Below are positions 25,399 to 34,287 of a stretch of DNA of 64,000 nucleotides, piece after piece. Position numbers and translations under genes: made by a program. The stretch is from contig NZ_LN651329.1 in the NCBI RefSeq assembly GCF_000826525.2, forward strand, positions 1-64,000, given 5' to 3'. This stretch comes from Mobilicoccus massiliensis (GTDB lineage: Bacteria; Actinomycetota; Actinomycetes; Actinomycetales; Dermatophilaceae). The stretch's first letter is position 1. The number at the start of each line of letters is the position of its first letter. The notes under the pieces are model-generated. The model did no database searches, had not been told where the DNA came from, and worked only from the letters and a program-made list of their open reading frames with translations.

Positions 25399-25424
25399 GC
25401 ATTCCGTGAGCGCGACGGCCCGGC

Positions 25425-27200
25425 TCAGGCGTACGTGCGGAACCCCCGCTTGGACTTGCGACCGAGATACCCGGCCTTGACCAGGTGCTCGAGCAGCGGG
25501 GCCGGAGCGAAGCCGCGCTCGCGGAACTCGAGGTACAGCTCCCTCTGGATGGCGAGCGAGACGTCGAGGCCGACGATGTCGAGCAGCTCGAACGGACCCA
25601 TCGGATAACCACATCCGGCCTTCATCGCCAGGTCGATGTCGTCGGTGGTCGCGTAGTGCGCCTCGAGCATCTTGATCGCGTCGTTGAGGTAGGGGAACAA
25701 CAGCGAGTTGACGATGAACCCCGAACGGTCGGCGCACTCGACGCCGCGTTTGCCGATCTTGTCGCACAGGTCGACGATCGTGGCCTCGACGTCGGCGGCG
25801 GTCGCGACCGTGGAGACGATCTCGACGAGCTTCATCACCTGCGCCGGGTTGAAGAAGTGCATGCCGATGACGTCGGCCGGGCGGGAGGTGGCGACGGCCA
25901 CCTCGATGACCGGCAGCGACGAGGTTGTCGTCGCGAGGATCGCACCGGGCTTGCAGATCTCGTCGAGGTTCTCGAACATCGCCTGCTTGGTCGAGAGCTC
26001 CTCGCTGATGGCCTCGTCGACGATGTCGACGTCGGCCAGGGTCTCGAGGGAGTCGCTCGTCGTGATCGACGCGATCGCCTTCTCGCGCACCTCGTCGGTG
26101 AGCTTGCCGCGCTGCACGGCCTTGGCGAGCGACTTCTGGATCGCGCCGTAGGCCTCCTCCACGCGTCCCTTGTGCCGCGAGACCATCTGCACCGGGTAGC
26201 CGGCCTTGGCGAAGACCTCGGCGATCCCGGTGGCCATCGTGCCGCTGCCGACCACGCCGACCTTGTGAATCGGGCGGATGCCCTTGCCGTCGGCTGCGGG
26301 CCTGGGCGTCTGCGGGTCGTCGACCACCTTGCCGGAGCCGGGCTTCTCGTAGGTGTAGAACCCGCGACCGGTCTTGCGGCCCAACAGACCCGCGGTGATC
26401 ATCTGCTTGAGCATCGGCGCGGGCGCGTGGAGCTTGTCGCGCCCCTCCTTGTAGATCGTGTCGAGCACGGCGTACGCCACGTCGAGACCGATGAGGTCGA
26501 GCAGCGCGAGCGGCCCCATGGGCAGGCCGCAGCCGAGCGTCATCGCGGCGTCGATGTCCTCGCGGCTCGCGTATTTATTCTCGTACATCATGACGGCCCG
26601 GTTGAGGTAGGCGAGCAGCAGACGGTTGGCGATGAAGCCGGCCTGGTCGCCGACGACGACGGGCTCCTTGCCGAGCTTCTCGGCGAGCGCACGCACGTCT
26701 TCGAGCACGTCGGGCGAGGTGATGACCGTCGCGATGATCTCGACGAGCTTCTGCACCGGGGCGGGGTTGAAGAAGTGGAGGCCGATGACACGGCTCGGGT
26801 CCTTCGTCGCCGTCGCGATGTCGGTGACCGAGAGGCTGGAGGTGTTCGTCGCGAGGATCGCGTCGTCTCCGACGATGCCGTCGAGCGTGGTGAACACCGA
26901 CCGCTTGATGTCGAGGCTTTCGGGCACCGCCTCGATGACCAGCCCGCAGTCGGCGAGCGCCGACATGTCGTCGGTCGTCGTGACCCGGCCGAGCAGCGCC
27001 GCCTGATCCTCCTCGGACATCTTGCCGCGCTGCACCGCGCGGCCCGTGGAGTTCTCGAGGTGGCCCCGCCCGCGCTCGACGGCCGCGGCGTTCATCTCGA
27101 CGCCGACCACCTCGAACCCGCTGCGGGCACACACCTCGACGATTCCGGCACCCATCGTGCCGAGTCCGATCACACCGATCTTCGTGATTTCGCGAGCCAT
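25425..27200 (-). CDS. Tandem-fused 3-hydroxyacyl-CoA (3-hydroxybutyryl-CoA) dehydrogenase
   Basis: A 591-residue protein made of two complete 3-hydroxybutyryl-CoA dehydrogenase units in a row. Unit 1 (about 5-285) has the NAD Rossmann loop [12 protein letters not shown], the catalytic-His strand [11 protein letters not shown] and a C-terminal domain with [16 protein letters not shown]. Unit 2 (about 310-591) repeats this as [23 protein letters not shown] and [16 protein letters not shown]. Both carry the catalytic His and the NP motif, so both may be active. Single-unit enzymes are about 285 residues and no hydratase domain is attached, unlike FadB. It makes 3-hydroxybutyryl-CoA upstream of Ccr, or works in beta-oxidation. 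It is divergent from nucS. Confidence 0.93.
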   Translation of the reverse strand: MAREITKIGVIGLGTMGAGIVEVCARSGFEVVGVEMNAAAVERGRGHLENSTGRAVQRGKMSEEDQAALLGRVTTTDDMSALADCGLVIEAVPESLDIKRSVFTTLDGIVGDDAILATNTSSLSVTDIATATKDPSRVIGLHFFNPAPVQKLVEIIATVITSPDVLEDVRALAEKLGKEPVVVGDQAGFIANRLLLAYLNRAVMMYENKYASREDIDAAMTLGCGLPMGPLALLDLIGLDVAYAVLDTIYKEGRDKLHAPAPMLKQMITAGLLGRKTGRGFYTYEKPGSGKVVDDPQTPRPAADGKGIRPIHKVGVVGSGTMATGIAEVFAKAGYPVQMVSRHKGRVEEAYGAIQKSLAKAVQRGKLTDEVREKAIASITTSDSLETLADVDIVDEAISEELSTKQAMFENLDEICKPGAILATTTSSLPVIEVAVATSRPADVIGMHFFNPAQVMKLVEIVSTVATAADVEATIVDLCDKIGKRGVECADRSGFIVNSLLFPYLNDAIKMLEAHYATTDDIDLAMKAGCGYPMGPFELLDIVGLDVSLAIQRELYLEFRERGFAPAPLLEHLVKAGYLGRKSKRGFRTYA

Positions 27201-27267
27201 GCCCGGAGTCTTCCAGACCGCGCGACGTCGTGGCCCGGTTCCGCTCCTGTGGCACTCGGCACGTCAG

Positions 27268-27308
27268 TCGATCGCCACCGGTCGATCGCCACCGACCGAT
27301 CGCCACCG
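27268..27308. repeat. Three direct repeats (14-bp period) upstream of nucS
   Basis: CGATCGCCACCG occurs three times, ending at 27280, 27294 and 27308, evenly spaced between the divergent dehydrogenase and nucS starts. The last copy ends near the expected -35 region of nucS, so this could be a regulator-binding array. Confidence 0.8.
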
Positions 27309-27330
27309 CCCCCGCGGTGTCGCCGGGGGT

Positions 27331-27336
27331 TAGGGT
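27331..27336 (+). promoter_or_regulatory. Leaderless -10 box (TAGGGT) of nucS
   Basis: It matches TANNNT and lies seven bases upstream of the GTG at 27344. No ribosome-binding site is present, which supports a leaderless mRNA. Confidence 0.55.
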
Positions 27337-27343
27337 GTGCGGC

Positions 27344-28048
27344 GTGCGTCTGGTCATCGCGAAGTGCAGTGTCGATTACGAGGGCCGTCTGGCGGCCCAC
27401 CTTCCGCTCGCGACGCGGTTGTTGCTGGTCAAGGCCGACGGGTCGGTGCTCGTCCACAGCGACGGCGGCTCCTACAAGCCGCTCAACTGGATGTCGCCGC
27501 CGTGCGCGACGGCCGAGATCGAGCCCGACGAGAGCGAGCGGGCCGACGGGGTCGAGACGGTGTGGGTCGTGCAGCACGCCAAGAGCGACGGACGGCTGCG
27601 CATCCGCATCCACGAGGTGCTCCACGACTCCAGTCACGAGCTCGGCGTCGATCCCGGCCTGGTCAAGGACGGCGTCGAGGCCCACCTGCAGAAGCTGCTC
27701 GCCGAGCACATCCACACCCTCGGCGACGGCTACCGGCTCGTGCGCCGCGAGTACATGACCGCGATCGGGCCGGTCGACATCCTCTGCCGCGACGCCGACG
27801 GCGTCCACGTCGCCGTGGAGATCAAGCGGCGGGGAGAGATCGACGGGGTCGAGCAGCTCACGCGCTACCTCGAGCTCATGAACCGCGATCCGCACCTCGT
27901 CACCGGCGGCCCGGTGCAGGGCGTCTTCGCCGCCCAGGAGATCAAGCCCCAGGCCAGGACTCTGGCCACCGACCGCGGCATCCGCTGCGTCACCCTCGAC
28001 TACGACGCGTTGCGCGGCATCGACGACGTCACGGGCCGCCTGTTCTGA
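27344..28048 (+). CDS. nucS: Mismatch-specific endonuclease NucS (EndoMS)
   Basis: A 234-residue protein matching NucS over its whole length. The N-terminal beta domain (1-110) contains PLNWMSPPC. The C-terminal PD-(D/E)xK nuclease domain shows GPVDILCRD (D145) and [11 protein letters not shown] (E159, K161). NucS cuts both strands at mismatches and replaces MutS/MutL in most actinobacteria and many archaea; it works with the beta clamp. The GTG at 27344 gives the conserved [16 protein letters not shown] start. It is divergent from the dehydrogenase gene and preceded by three direct repeats. The gene is a good marker that the host is an actinobacterium. Confidence 0.96.
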   Translation: MRLVIAKCSVDYEGRLAAHLPLATRLLLVKADGSVLVHSDGGSYKPLNWMSPPCATAEIEPDESERADGVETVWVVQHAKSDGRLRIRIHEVLHDSSHELGVDPGLVKDGVEAHLQKLLAEHIHTLGDGYRLVRREYMTAIGPVDILCRDADGVHVAVEIKRRGEIDGVEQLTRYLELMNRDPHLVTGGPVQGVFAAQEIKPQARTLATDRGIRCVTLDYDALRGIDDVTGRLF

Positions 28049-28063
28049 GATCACGAGTCCCCC

Positions 28064-28110
28064 TCCTCGCCGAGACAGGCGCTTTCGTCGTCTGCCGACA
28101 CCGGCGAGGA
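28064..28110 (+). terminator. Possible terminator after nucS
   Basis: TCCTCGCCG (28064-28072) pairs with CGGCGAGGA (28102-28110) across a 29-base loop, 15 bp past the nucS stop. Confidence 0.4.
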
Positions 28111-28281
28111 CAGGTCGCGCCGAAGGGGACCTGAGAAGCAGAAGCCGTCTCCGGCGCCGGTGAAGAACCGTCGTCCCCCGCACCGTCGTATCCCGCTGCT
28201 GGTGGCACACTGGCGTCCACCCGCCACGCGGGAGCCCCTCCCACCGCTTGGACACCGGGGTCGGAAGAACGAGGAAACACG

Positions 28282-29832
28282 ATGACACGTCGGCAGGTCG
28301 CCGTCGCCACGCCGGCACACGAGGCCGCGGAGGCCGCCATGGCCGTCGTCGAGGCGGGTGGCAACGCCGTGGACGCGGCGATCGCGGCGATCTGCGTCGC
28401 GTGCGTCACCGAGGTCGGCATCGTCAGCCCGATGGGCGGCGCGTACGTCAACATCTGGGCTCCCAGGGAGCAACCGATCGTGCTCGACGGGTACGTCGAG
28501 ATGCCGGGCCGCGGACGTCCGGCCGAGTGGTTCGGCACCGGACTGCGCGAATTCTGGATGGACTACTACGGCGGGATGACGGTCAACGGCGGTCATGGCT
28601 CGGTGGCGACTCCGGGGATGTTCGCCGCCCTCGACGAGGCGTCGACGCGGTGGGGAGCGCTGCCCTGGCGCGAGTTGGTCGCGCCCGCGGCCCACGTGGC
28701 GCGCAACGGGTGGGCCGCCGGGCCTTCCGCCGTGTTCTACCTCGAGGCCTCCGGCGGCAACCTCTTCGCGTTCGATCCCGGCACACGCGCGTTCATGACC
28801 CAGGGCGGCGGGGAGTACCCCGAGCTCGGCGACATCGTGCGTTCGAGCGAGCTCGCCGACTCCCTCGACACCATCGGCCGCGACGGTGCCGCCACCCTCT
28901 ACACCGGCGAGATCGCGCACGTCATCGCCGCGGACATGGACGCCAACGGTGGTCTGCTCGGGCTTGAGGACCTGGCCTCCTACCGCACCGTCGCTCGCCC
29001 ACCCCTGCGCACCCGGCTGCTGGACTGGGACGTGGCCGCCAACCCCGCCCCCTCGATCGGCGGCCCGGTGCTCACCGCGATGCTGCGCCTGCTCGCCGAC
29101 CGGCGCGCGACGCGCGGACGTACCGACGCCTCCGACATCATCGACATCCAGTACGCCGTGCTCGACTACCGGCGTCGCGCCATCGACGCGGCCGAGGACC
29201 TCGAGATCGCCGGCCAGGAACTCCTGCGCGCGCTGCACGAACTCGGGCCGGAGGGCCTCGCGGCGGTGTCGAGTTCCCCGGAGACCATCCACGTCTCGGC
29301 GATCGACGACACGGGCCTCGCGTGCTCCATCACGACCTCGGCGGGGTACGGCTCGGGGGTCACCGTGCCGGGTACCGGGCTCATGCTCAACAACGCACTC
29401 GGCGAGCCCGAGCTCAACCGCCGCGGTCTGCACGCGCTCGCGCCGGGCACGCGGCTCGCGTCGAACATGACCCCGACGACCGCACGGCGCGACGACGGCA
29501 CCCGACTCGCGATCGGCAGTCCCGGCGCCGACCGCATCACCACCGCGCTCATGCAGGTCATCGGCGGCGTGTGCCTCGACCAGAAATCGCTGCAGGAGGC
29601 GATCGACCAGCCCCGCCTGCACGTGGCGTTCGACGACGCCGGTGACGCCCGGGTGGAGTACGAGGCGGGCCCCGGTGTCACCCCAGCGGTCGAGGCAAGC
29701 CCGTTCCCGGGTGCCGCTCATGACCGGATCGCCATGTACTTCGGCGGGGTCGGCGCCGCCGGTCTGCGTCCCGACGGCACCCTGGTCGCCGCCGGTGACC
29801 CCCGGCGCACCGCCGCCACCGCGATCGGCTGA
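28282..29832 (+). CDS. Gamma-glutamyltransferase family protein (Ntn hydrolase)
   Basis: A 516-residue member of the gamma-glutamyltransferase superfamily. The fold's opening VATPAHEAAEAAMAVVEAGGNAVDAAIA and PMGGAY are clear. The autoprocessing nucleophile is Thr335 in SPETIHVSAIDD, splitting the chain into a large and a small subunit. GSPGADRITTALMQVI completes the small subunit. No signal peptide is seen, so it may act in the cytosol. Family members hydrolyse or transfer gamma-glutamyl groups or act as acylases; the substrate is not fixed here. The ATG at 28282 follows GAGGAAACACG. It stands alone between nucS and a convergent two-gene operon. Confidence 0.88.
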   Translation: MTRRQVAVATPAHEAAEAAMAVVEAGGNAVDAAIAAICVACVTEVGIVSPMGGAYVNIWAPREQPIVLDGYVEMPGRGRPAEWFGTGLREFWMDYYGGMTVNGGHGSVATPGMFAALDEASTRWGALPWRELVAPAAHVARNGWAAGPSAVFYLEASGGNLFAFDPGTRAFMTQGGGEYPELGDIVRSSELADSLDTIGRDGAATLYTGEIAHVIAADMDANGGLLGLEDLASYRTVARPPLRTRLLDWDVAANPAPSIGGPVLTAMLRLLADRRATRGRTDASDIIDIQYAVLDYRRRAIDAAEDLEIAGQELLRALHELGPEGLAAVSSSPETIHVSAIDDTGLACSITTSAGYGSGVTVPGTGLMLNNALGEPELNRRGLHALAPGTRLASNMTPTTARRDDGTRLAIGSPGADRITTALMQVIGGVCLDQKSLQEAIDQPRLHVAFDDAGDARVEYEAGPGVTPAVEASPFPGAAHDRIAMYFGGVGAAGLRPDGTLVAAGDPRRTAATAIG

Positions 29833-29889
29833 CGCGGACCGGCTCGAGCGGCCGGGTGGTCGCGTGGTCGCGTGGTCAGGGTGGTCGGG

Positions 29890-30216
29890 CTACCGGCGGT
29901 CCACCCGCTCGATGCTGCGGCCGTCGGCGTCGATCCGGACCACGAGCTCGTCGCTCGGGTCGTGCACCGGTGGCGAGACCACGCCGGGCAGGACGAGGAC
30001 GTGAAGTCCTCGGTAGAGATCCGAGAGCTCGACGAGCACGACGTCGAGGGGTCGGTCCTCGTCGAGCTCCGCCACCTCGACGTTCGCTCCCTCCGGGCGC
30101 CGTTCGGCGGCCGCATGCACGGCGGCGATCGGTGCTCCGTGGACGAGGTCGTGACGCTCCGGTGTCACGCCGGGCCCGACGACGTGGAACGTCGCCGGGC
30201 ATTGGAGGTCACTCAC
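29890..30216 (-). CDS. Hypothetical protein coupled to the GT14-like gene
   Basis: A 108-residue soluble acidic protein without recognised domain. It reads like a compact alpha/beta domain (AELDEDRPLDVVLVELSDLYRGLHVLVLPGVV). Its GTG start overlaps the upstream GT14-like stop as GTGA, so it is the second gene of that operon and translationally coupled. Function unknown; a role with the glycosyltransferase is inferred only from coupling. Confidence 0.6.
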   Translation of the reverse strand: MSDLQCPATFHVVGPGVTPERHDLVHGAPIAAVHAAAERRPEGANVEVAELDEDRPLDVVLVELSDLYRGLHVLVLPGVVSPPVHDPSDELVVRIDADGRSIERVDRR

Positions 30217-31217
30217 GAAGTCCGCACCCCCGTCGCCGGGACGACGGTGGCGCGCACCGAGTCGGCCCACGCGGGCTGCCGCACCACCGGCTCCACGACA
30301 TCTGCAGCCACCTGCGCGCGCGAGCGCGTGGCCATCCGGTCGGCCTCGGCCAGCACCTCCGGCGAGACGTCGGGGGCGATCTTTCGTGCGAACGGCGCCG
30401 CGGACGTGCGTCGGATCCGCTCGAGCGCCTCGAGGTCGAGCCACCGTGGACTCGGGCTCCAGGGCTCCCACACCTTGGCCGTCGTCGCCGCGAACGCGAC
30501 CCGCAGCGACGGGTCGTCGCAGACGATCGACGGCACGGTCCACTCGTCGGGGATACGCACACCGCGGAAGTACTCCCCCACCCGGGGGTCGGCGTGGTCA
30601 CGATGCAGGAGCGCGTCGATCGCCATCGCGCTCAACGTGATCCACTGGGCGCACTTCACCGGCAACAGAGGGGGACGCTGCGACCCGCGAGGGACGCCGA
30701 CCCAGATCCTCGGCTCGCCGGGCTTGACGAGGACACGCGCGGGCGAGAAGGCGCCGAGGCGTACGGTCGCGCGCCGGAGGAGCGCTTCGTCGCCCCGCAA
30801 CGCCGCGGGCGGCGTGATGATCGACCAACGAAGCTCGTGATCCGCGGGCTGCTCGGCCGACGCATCGAGCAGCGCGTCGGCGCCGAGGGCATCGACCTCG
30901 GCCTCCCAGTCCGCCAGATCGCGGATCGGGTAGTCCTGCCCCGAGACGAGCACGGCGTGGTCGCACCCGGTCAACGCCCTGGCCACGGAGAATCCCTCGA
31001 GCGCCGCGTCGACGAGGGACTGGTCACCCCACCTCGTGGGAATGCGGCTGACGAACCGCCGCCCACCGGCCTCGGTGACGGATGCGGCGTCGAGGAATTC
31101 CGGATCCCGAAAGCGGACGAGCACCTCGCTCCCCGGGCTCAGGCTCCTGACACGGCGGACGAGCCGAAGCACACCCGCGGGGTCGGTATGGCACATGAGC
31201 ACGTAACAGAACGACAT
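30213..31217 (-). CDS. Core-2/I-branching-like glycosyltransferase (GT14 family)
   Basis: A 334-residue protein resembling bacterial members of family GT14. Visible motifs are VLVSGQDYPIR (about 90-100), the acceptor/donor-site KCAQWITLS and IPDEWTVPSIV. It has no signal peptide or membrane helix, so it would act on the cytosolic side. GT14 enzymes add beta-1,6-linked GlcNAc or related sugars; the bacterial substrate is unknown. The ATG at 31217 follows GGAGAGATCCC. It overlaps the downstream hypothetical gene by four bases. A TTGACG/TACGCT promoter lies upstream. Confidence 0.75.
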   Translation of the reverse strand: MSFCYVLMCHTDPAGVLRLVRRVRSLSPGSEVLVRFRDPEFLDAASVTEAGGRRFVSRIPTRWGDQSLVDAALEGFSVARALTGCDHAVLVSGQDYPIRDLADWEAEVDALGADALLDASAEQPADHELRWSIITPPAALRGDEALLRRATVRLGAFSPARVLVKPGEPRIWVGVPRGSQRPPLLPVKCAQWITLSAMAIDALLHRDHADPRVGEYFRGVRIPDEWTVPSIVCDDPSLRVAFAATTAKVWEPWSPSPRWLDLEALERIRRTSAAPFARKIAPDVSPEVLAEADRMATRSRAQVAADVVEPVVRQPAWADSVRATVVPATGVRTS

Positions 31218-31275
31218 GGGATCTCTCCGGCGTGCGGTAGCGAGGGCCGGTGTCGAGGCGCACCGGCACGGTCAG

Positions 31276-31307
31276 AGCGTAGGCGCATCGAGGCGGTCGC
31301 GCGTCAA
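31276..31307 (-). promoter_or_regulatory. Putative promoter of the GT14-like operon
   Basis: On the minus strand TTGACG (31302-31307) and TACGCT (31276-31281) resemble -35 and -10 boxes. The 20-bp spacing is longer than the usual 17-18, so the -35 assignment is uncertain. Confidence 0.4.
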
Positions 31308-31343
31308 GGACGACGATGGGCGCGGCCAGCCAGTGTCGCGGAG

Positions 31344-33410
31344 TCAGCCGCTGAGGGCCGGTGCCGTCGTCAGGCCGTGGCGTTCGCGGATGACCTCGAC
31401 GATGTGGCCGATCGAGGTCGTGAGGTCGTGGTGCTTGGGGGTGAAGACCTCGCTGACGCCCATGGCCCGCAGTCGCGCGGCGTCGGACTCCGGGATGATC
31501 CCGCCGACGATGACCGGCACGTCACCCGCGCCCGCGGCCTTGAGTCCCTCGACGATCTCGGGAACGAGCTCCATGTGCGAGCCCGAGAGGATCGAGACCC
31601 CGACCGCGTGGACGTCCTCGTCGACCGCGGCGCGCACGATCTGCGCGGGGGTGAGGCGGATGCCCTGGTAGACGACCTCGAACCCCGCGTCGCGCGCCCG
31701 GACGGCGACCTGTTCGGCGCCGTTGGAGTGGCCGTCGAGGCCGGGCTTGCCGACGAGGAAGCGCAGGCGGGTGCCCATCTCCTCGCCCGTCTTCGCGACG
31801 AGGTCGCGCACGGCGGCGAGCGTGCTGCCCGCCTCCGCCTCGCCCACGCCGACGCTGCCGGAGACACCGGTGGCCGCGCGGTACTCGCCGAACACGTCCC
31901 GCAGCGCCTGGGCCCACTCCCCCGTGGTGACGCCCGCCCGGGCGCACCGCAGCGACGCGGGCATGAGGTTGACCTGCTCGTTCGCCGCGTCCTCACGAAG
32001 CTGCGCGAGTGCGGCCTGGGCCTCGGCCTTCTTCTCGGGGTCGGCGTCGCGGGTCTCACGCCAGGTGCGCACGGCCTCGGCGGCAGCGTTCTCGACGGCG
32101 GCATCGACGGTCTGGATCGCGGTGTCGAGATCGGCGGTGAGCGGGCTGGGCTCGGTCGTCGTGAACTTGTTGATGCCGACGACGACGTCCTCACCCGACT
32201 CGATGCGCTGACGACGGCGGGCGTGCGAGGCGACGAGCTCGGTCTTCATGTACCCGGACTCGACGGCGGCGACCGCCCCGCCCATCTCCTCGATGCGCCG
32301 CATCTCGGCCTTGGCGCCCTCCACGATCTCGGCGACCTTGGCCTCGACCACCGGCGAGCCGTCGAACAGGTCGTCGTACTCGAGAAGGTCGGACTCGAAT
32401 GCGAGCACCTGCTGCAGACGCAGGCTCCACTGCTGGTCCCACGGGCGCGGCAGGCCGAGCGCCTCGTTCCACGCCGGAAGCTGGACGGCGCGGGCGCGAG
32501 CGTTCTTGCTCAGCGTGACCGCGAGCATCTCGAGCACGATGCGCTGGACGTTGTTCTCGGGCTGGGTCTCGGTGAGCCCGAGCGAGTTGACCTGCACGCC
32601 GTAACGGAACCGGCGGTGCTTGGGATCCTGGACGCCGTAGCGCTCCCGGGTGAGCTCGTCCCACAGCTCGACGAAGGCGCGCATCTTGCACATCTCCTCG
32701 ATGAACCGCACGCCCGCGTTGACGAAGAAGCTGATGCGCGCGACGACGTCGCCGAACTTCTCCTGCGGCACCTCGCCGCGCTCACGCACGGTGTCGAGCA
32801 CCTCGATCGCCGTGGCCATGGCGAACGCGACCTCCTGGACGGGGGTCGCGCCGGCCTCCTGCAGGTGGTAGCTGCAGATGTTGACCGGGTTCCACTTGGG
32901 CATCGTGGAGACCGTGTACGCGATCGTGTCGGCGGTGAGCCGCAGCGACGGCGCGGGCGGGAACACGTGGGTGCCGCGTGAGAGGTACTCCTTGATGATG
33001 TCGTTCTGGGTCGTGCCGGCGAGCTTGGCCACGTCGGCCGTGACCTCCTCGCCCGTGCGGCCCGCGGCCTCGGCCTGTTGTTCGGCCACGACCTGATACA
33101 TCGCGAGCAGCCACATCGCGGTCGCGTTGATCGTCATCGACGTGTTCATCTCGGCCAGCGGGATGCCGTCGAACAACGCCGCCATGTCGCCGATGTGCGA
33201 GATCGGGACCCCCACCTTGCCGACCTCACCGCGCGAGAGCTCGTGATCGGGGTCGTAGCCGGTCTGCGTGGGCAGGTCGAAGGCCACCGAGAGCCCCGTC
33301 TGCCCCTTCTCGAGGTTGCGGCGGTAGAGCTCGTTGCTCGCGGTGGCACTGCTGTGCCCCGCGTACGTGCGCATCACCCACGGCCGGTCGCGTTCACCCG
33401 TTGCACCCAT
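31344..33410 (-). CDS. ecm: Ethylmalonyl-CoA mutase (MeaA-type, adenosylcobalamin-dependent)
   Basis: A 688-residue single-chain mutase converting ethylmalonyl-CoA to methylsuccinyl-CoA. The substrate barrel opens with MRTYAGHSSATASN, the short MeaA-type N-terminus that separates it from methylmalonyl-CoA mutase (TIRQYAGFS). It keeps Tyr and the Arg in KEYLSRGTH that bind the free carboxylate. The C-terminal B12 domain has the base-off motif D-x-H-x-x-G at D559/H561/G564. The ATG at 33410 (MGATGERDRPW) is preferred over an upstream frame start because a TACCTT -10 box lies seven bases before it. It acts directly after Ccr and epimerase. It is divergent from the adenosyltransferase that makes its cofactor, 124 bp away. 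Confidence 0.92.
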   Translation of the reverse strand: MGATGERDRPWVMRTYAGHSSATASNELYRRNLEKGQTGLSVAFDLPTQTGYDPDHELSRGEVGKVGVPISHIGDMAALFDGIPLAEMNTSMTINATAMWLLAMYQVVAEQQAEAAGRTGEEVTADVAKLAGTTQNDIIKEYLSRGTHVFPPAPSLRLTADTIAYTVSTMPKWNPVNICSYHLQEAGATPVQEVAFAMATAIEVLDTVRERGEVPQEKFGDVVARISFFVNAGVRFIEEMCKMRAFVELWDELTRERYGVQDPKHRRFRYGVQVNSLGLTETQPENNVQRIVLEMLAVTLSKNARARAVQLPAWNEALGLPRPWDQQWSLRLQQVLAFESDLLEYDDLFDGSPVVEAKVAEIVEGAKAEMRRIEEMGGAVAAVESGYMKTELVASHARRRQRIESGEDVVVGINKFTTTEPSPLTADLDTAIQTVDAAVENAAAEAVRTWRETRDADPEKKAEAQAALAQLREDAANEQVNLMPASLRCARAGVTTGEWAQALRDVFGEYRAATGVSGSVGVGEAEAGSTLAAVRDLVAKTGEEMGTRLRFLVGKPGLDGHSNGAEQVAVRARDAGFEVVYQGIRLTPAQIVRAAVDEDVHAVGVSILSGSHMELVPEIVEGLKAAGAGDVPVIVGGIIPESDAARLRAMGVSEVFTPKHHDLTTSIGHIVEVIRERHGLTTAPALSG

Positions 33411-33534
33411 AGCAGTGAAGGTAGCGGGGCCGGGTGAGCGAGCGGGACGACTCGCGCCGGTGACTCGCCTCACGTCCGGCGATCGGTCTCCGCCTCACCC
33501 CTGCGGCGGCGCCGCGGTCTGAGACGATCGGGCC

Positions 33535-34176
33535 ATGGTCAACATCACACGCGTCTACACGCGCACGGGCGACGACGGCACGACTCACCTCGGCGATTTC
33601 AGCCGCACGAGCAAGACCGATCCCCGCCTCGCGGCCTACGCCGACGCGAACGAGGCCAACGCCGCGATCGGCATCGCGGTCGCGGCCGGTGACCTGCCCG
33701 AGGAGGTTCGTGCGACGCTGACCCGGGTCCAGAACGACCTCTTCGACGTGGGCGCCGACCTGTGCAACCCGCTCGTCGACGGCGAGGAGAGCGCGGAGTA
33801 CCCGCCGCTGCGCGTCAAGGCCGAGTGGATCGACGAGCTCGAGGCCGACTGCGACCGCTACAACGAACAGGTCGAGAAGCTGCGCTCGTTCATCCTGCCC
33901 GGCGGCACCCCCGGTTCGGCCTATCTGCACCTCGCCTGCACGATCACCCGCCGCGCCGAACGCTCGACGTGGGCCGCGATCCACGCCTACGGCGACACCC
34001 CGGCGGCAGCGGCCAAGGACCCCGAGCACCCCGGCGGCGTCAACATCCTCACGGCCAAGTACCTCAACCGACTCTCGGACCTGCTGTTCATCCTCGCCCG
34101 GGTCGCGAACGTCGGCCGCGGCGGGGACGTGCTCTGGCAACCGGGCGGTGGGCGGGAGACACCGGCGAAGAAGTGA
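33535..34176 (+). CDS. Cob(I)alamin/cob(I)yrinate adenosyltransferase, PduO type
   Basis: A 213-residue five-helix-bundle enzyme that transfers adenosyl from ATP to cob(I)alamin. The ATP site is the N-terminal TRTGDDGTTHLGD. Helix motifs LRSFILPGGTPGSAYLHLACTITRRAER and YLNRLSDLLFILAR are characteristic of PduO/MMAB proteins. It is divergent from ethylmalonyl-CoA mutase, so cofactor production and its consumer may be co-regulated. No ribosome-binding site is seen before the ATG at 33535, suggesting a leaderless mRNA. It is convergent with the DUF2550 gene. Confidence 0.92.
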   Translation: MVNITRVYTRTGDDGTTHLGDFSRTSKTDPRLAAYADANEANAAIGIAVAAGDLPEEVRATLTRVQNDLFDVGADLCNPLVDGEESAEYPPLRVKAEWIDELEADCDRYNEQVEKLRSFILPGGTPGSAYLHLACTITRRAERSTWAAIHAYGDTPAAAAKDPEHPGGVNILTAKYLNRLSDLLFILARVANVGRGGDVLWQPGGGRETPAKK

Positions 34177-34287
34177 GGCCGCGCCGTCGCTGCAGCGACA
34201 AGGGATGACGTCGGCGAGAGATGACGCCGGTCAGGGGCCGCCATGAGAGACCGACGTGAGCGACCGAGGTGAGCGCGCCCGGCGGGC

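Noticed and set aside
28051..29721. 556-residue frame antisense to the gamma-glutamyltransferase gene
   Set aside because: Shadow of a gene with an intact catalytic Thr motif.
29856..32981. 1041-residue plus-strand frame across the GT14-like and mutase genes
   Set aside because: Antisense frame of two well-supported genes, Arg/Gly/Asp/Val-rich with no domain.
34190..34287. Palindrome GTCGCTGCAGCGAC and gaccga/gtgagc direct repeats in the adenosyltransferase/DUF2550 gap
   Set aside because: The palindrome is short with no loop and the repeats are imperfect; not convincing as terminator or operator.
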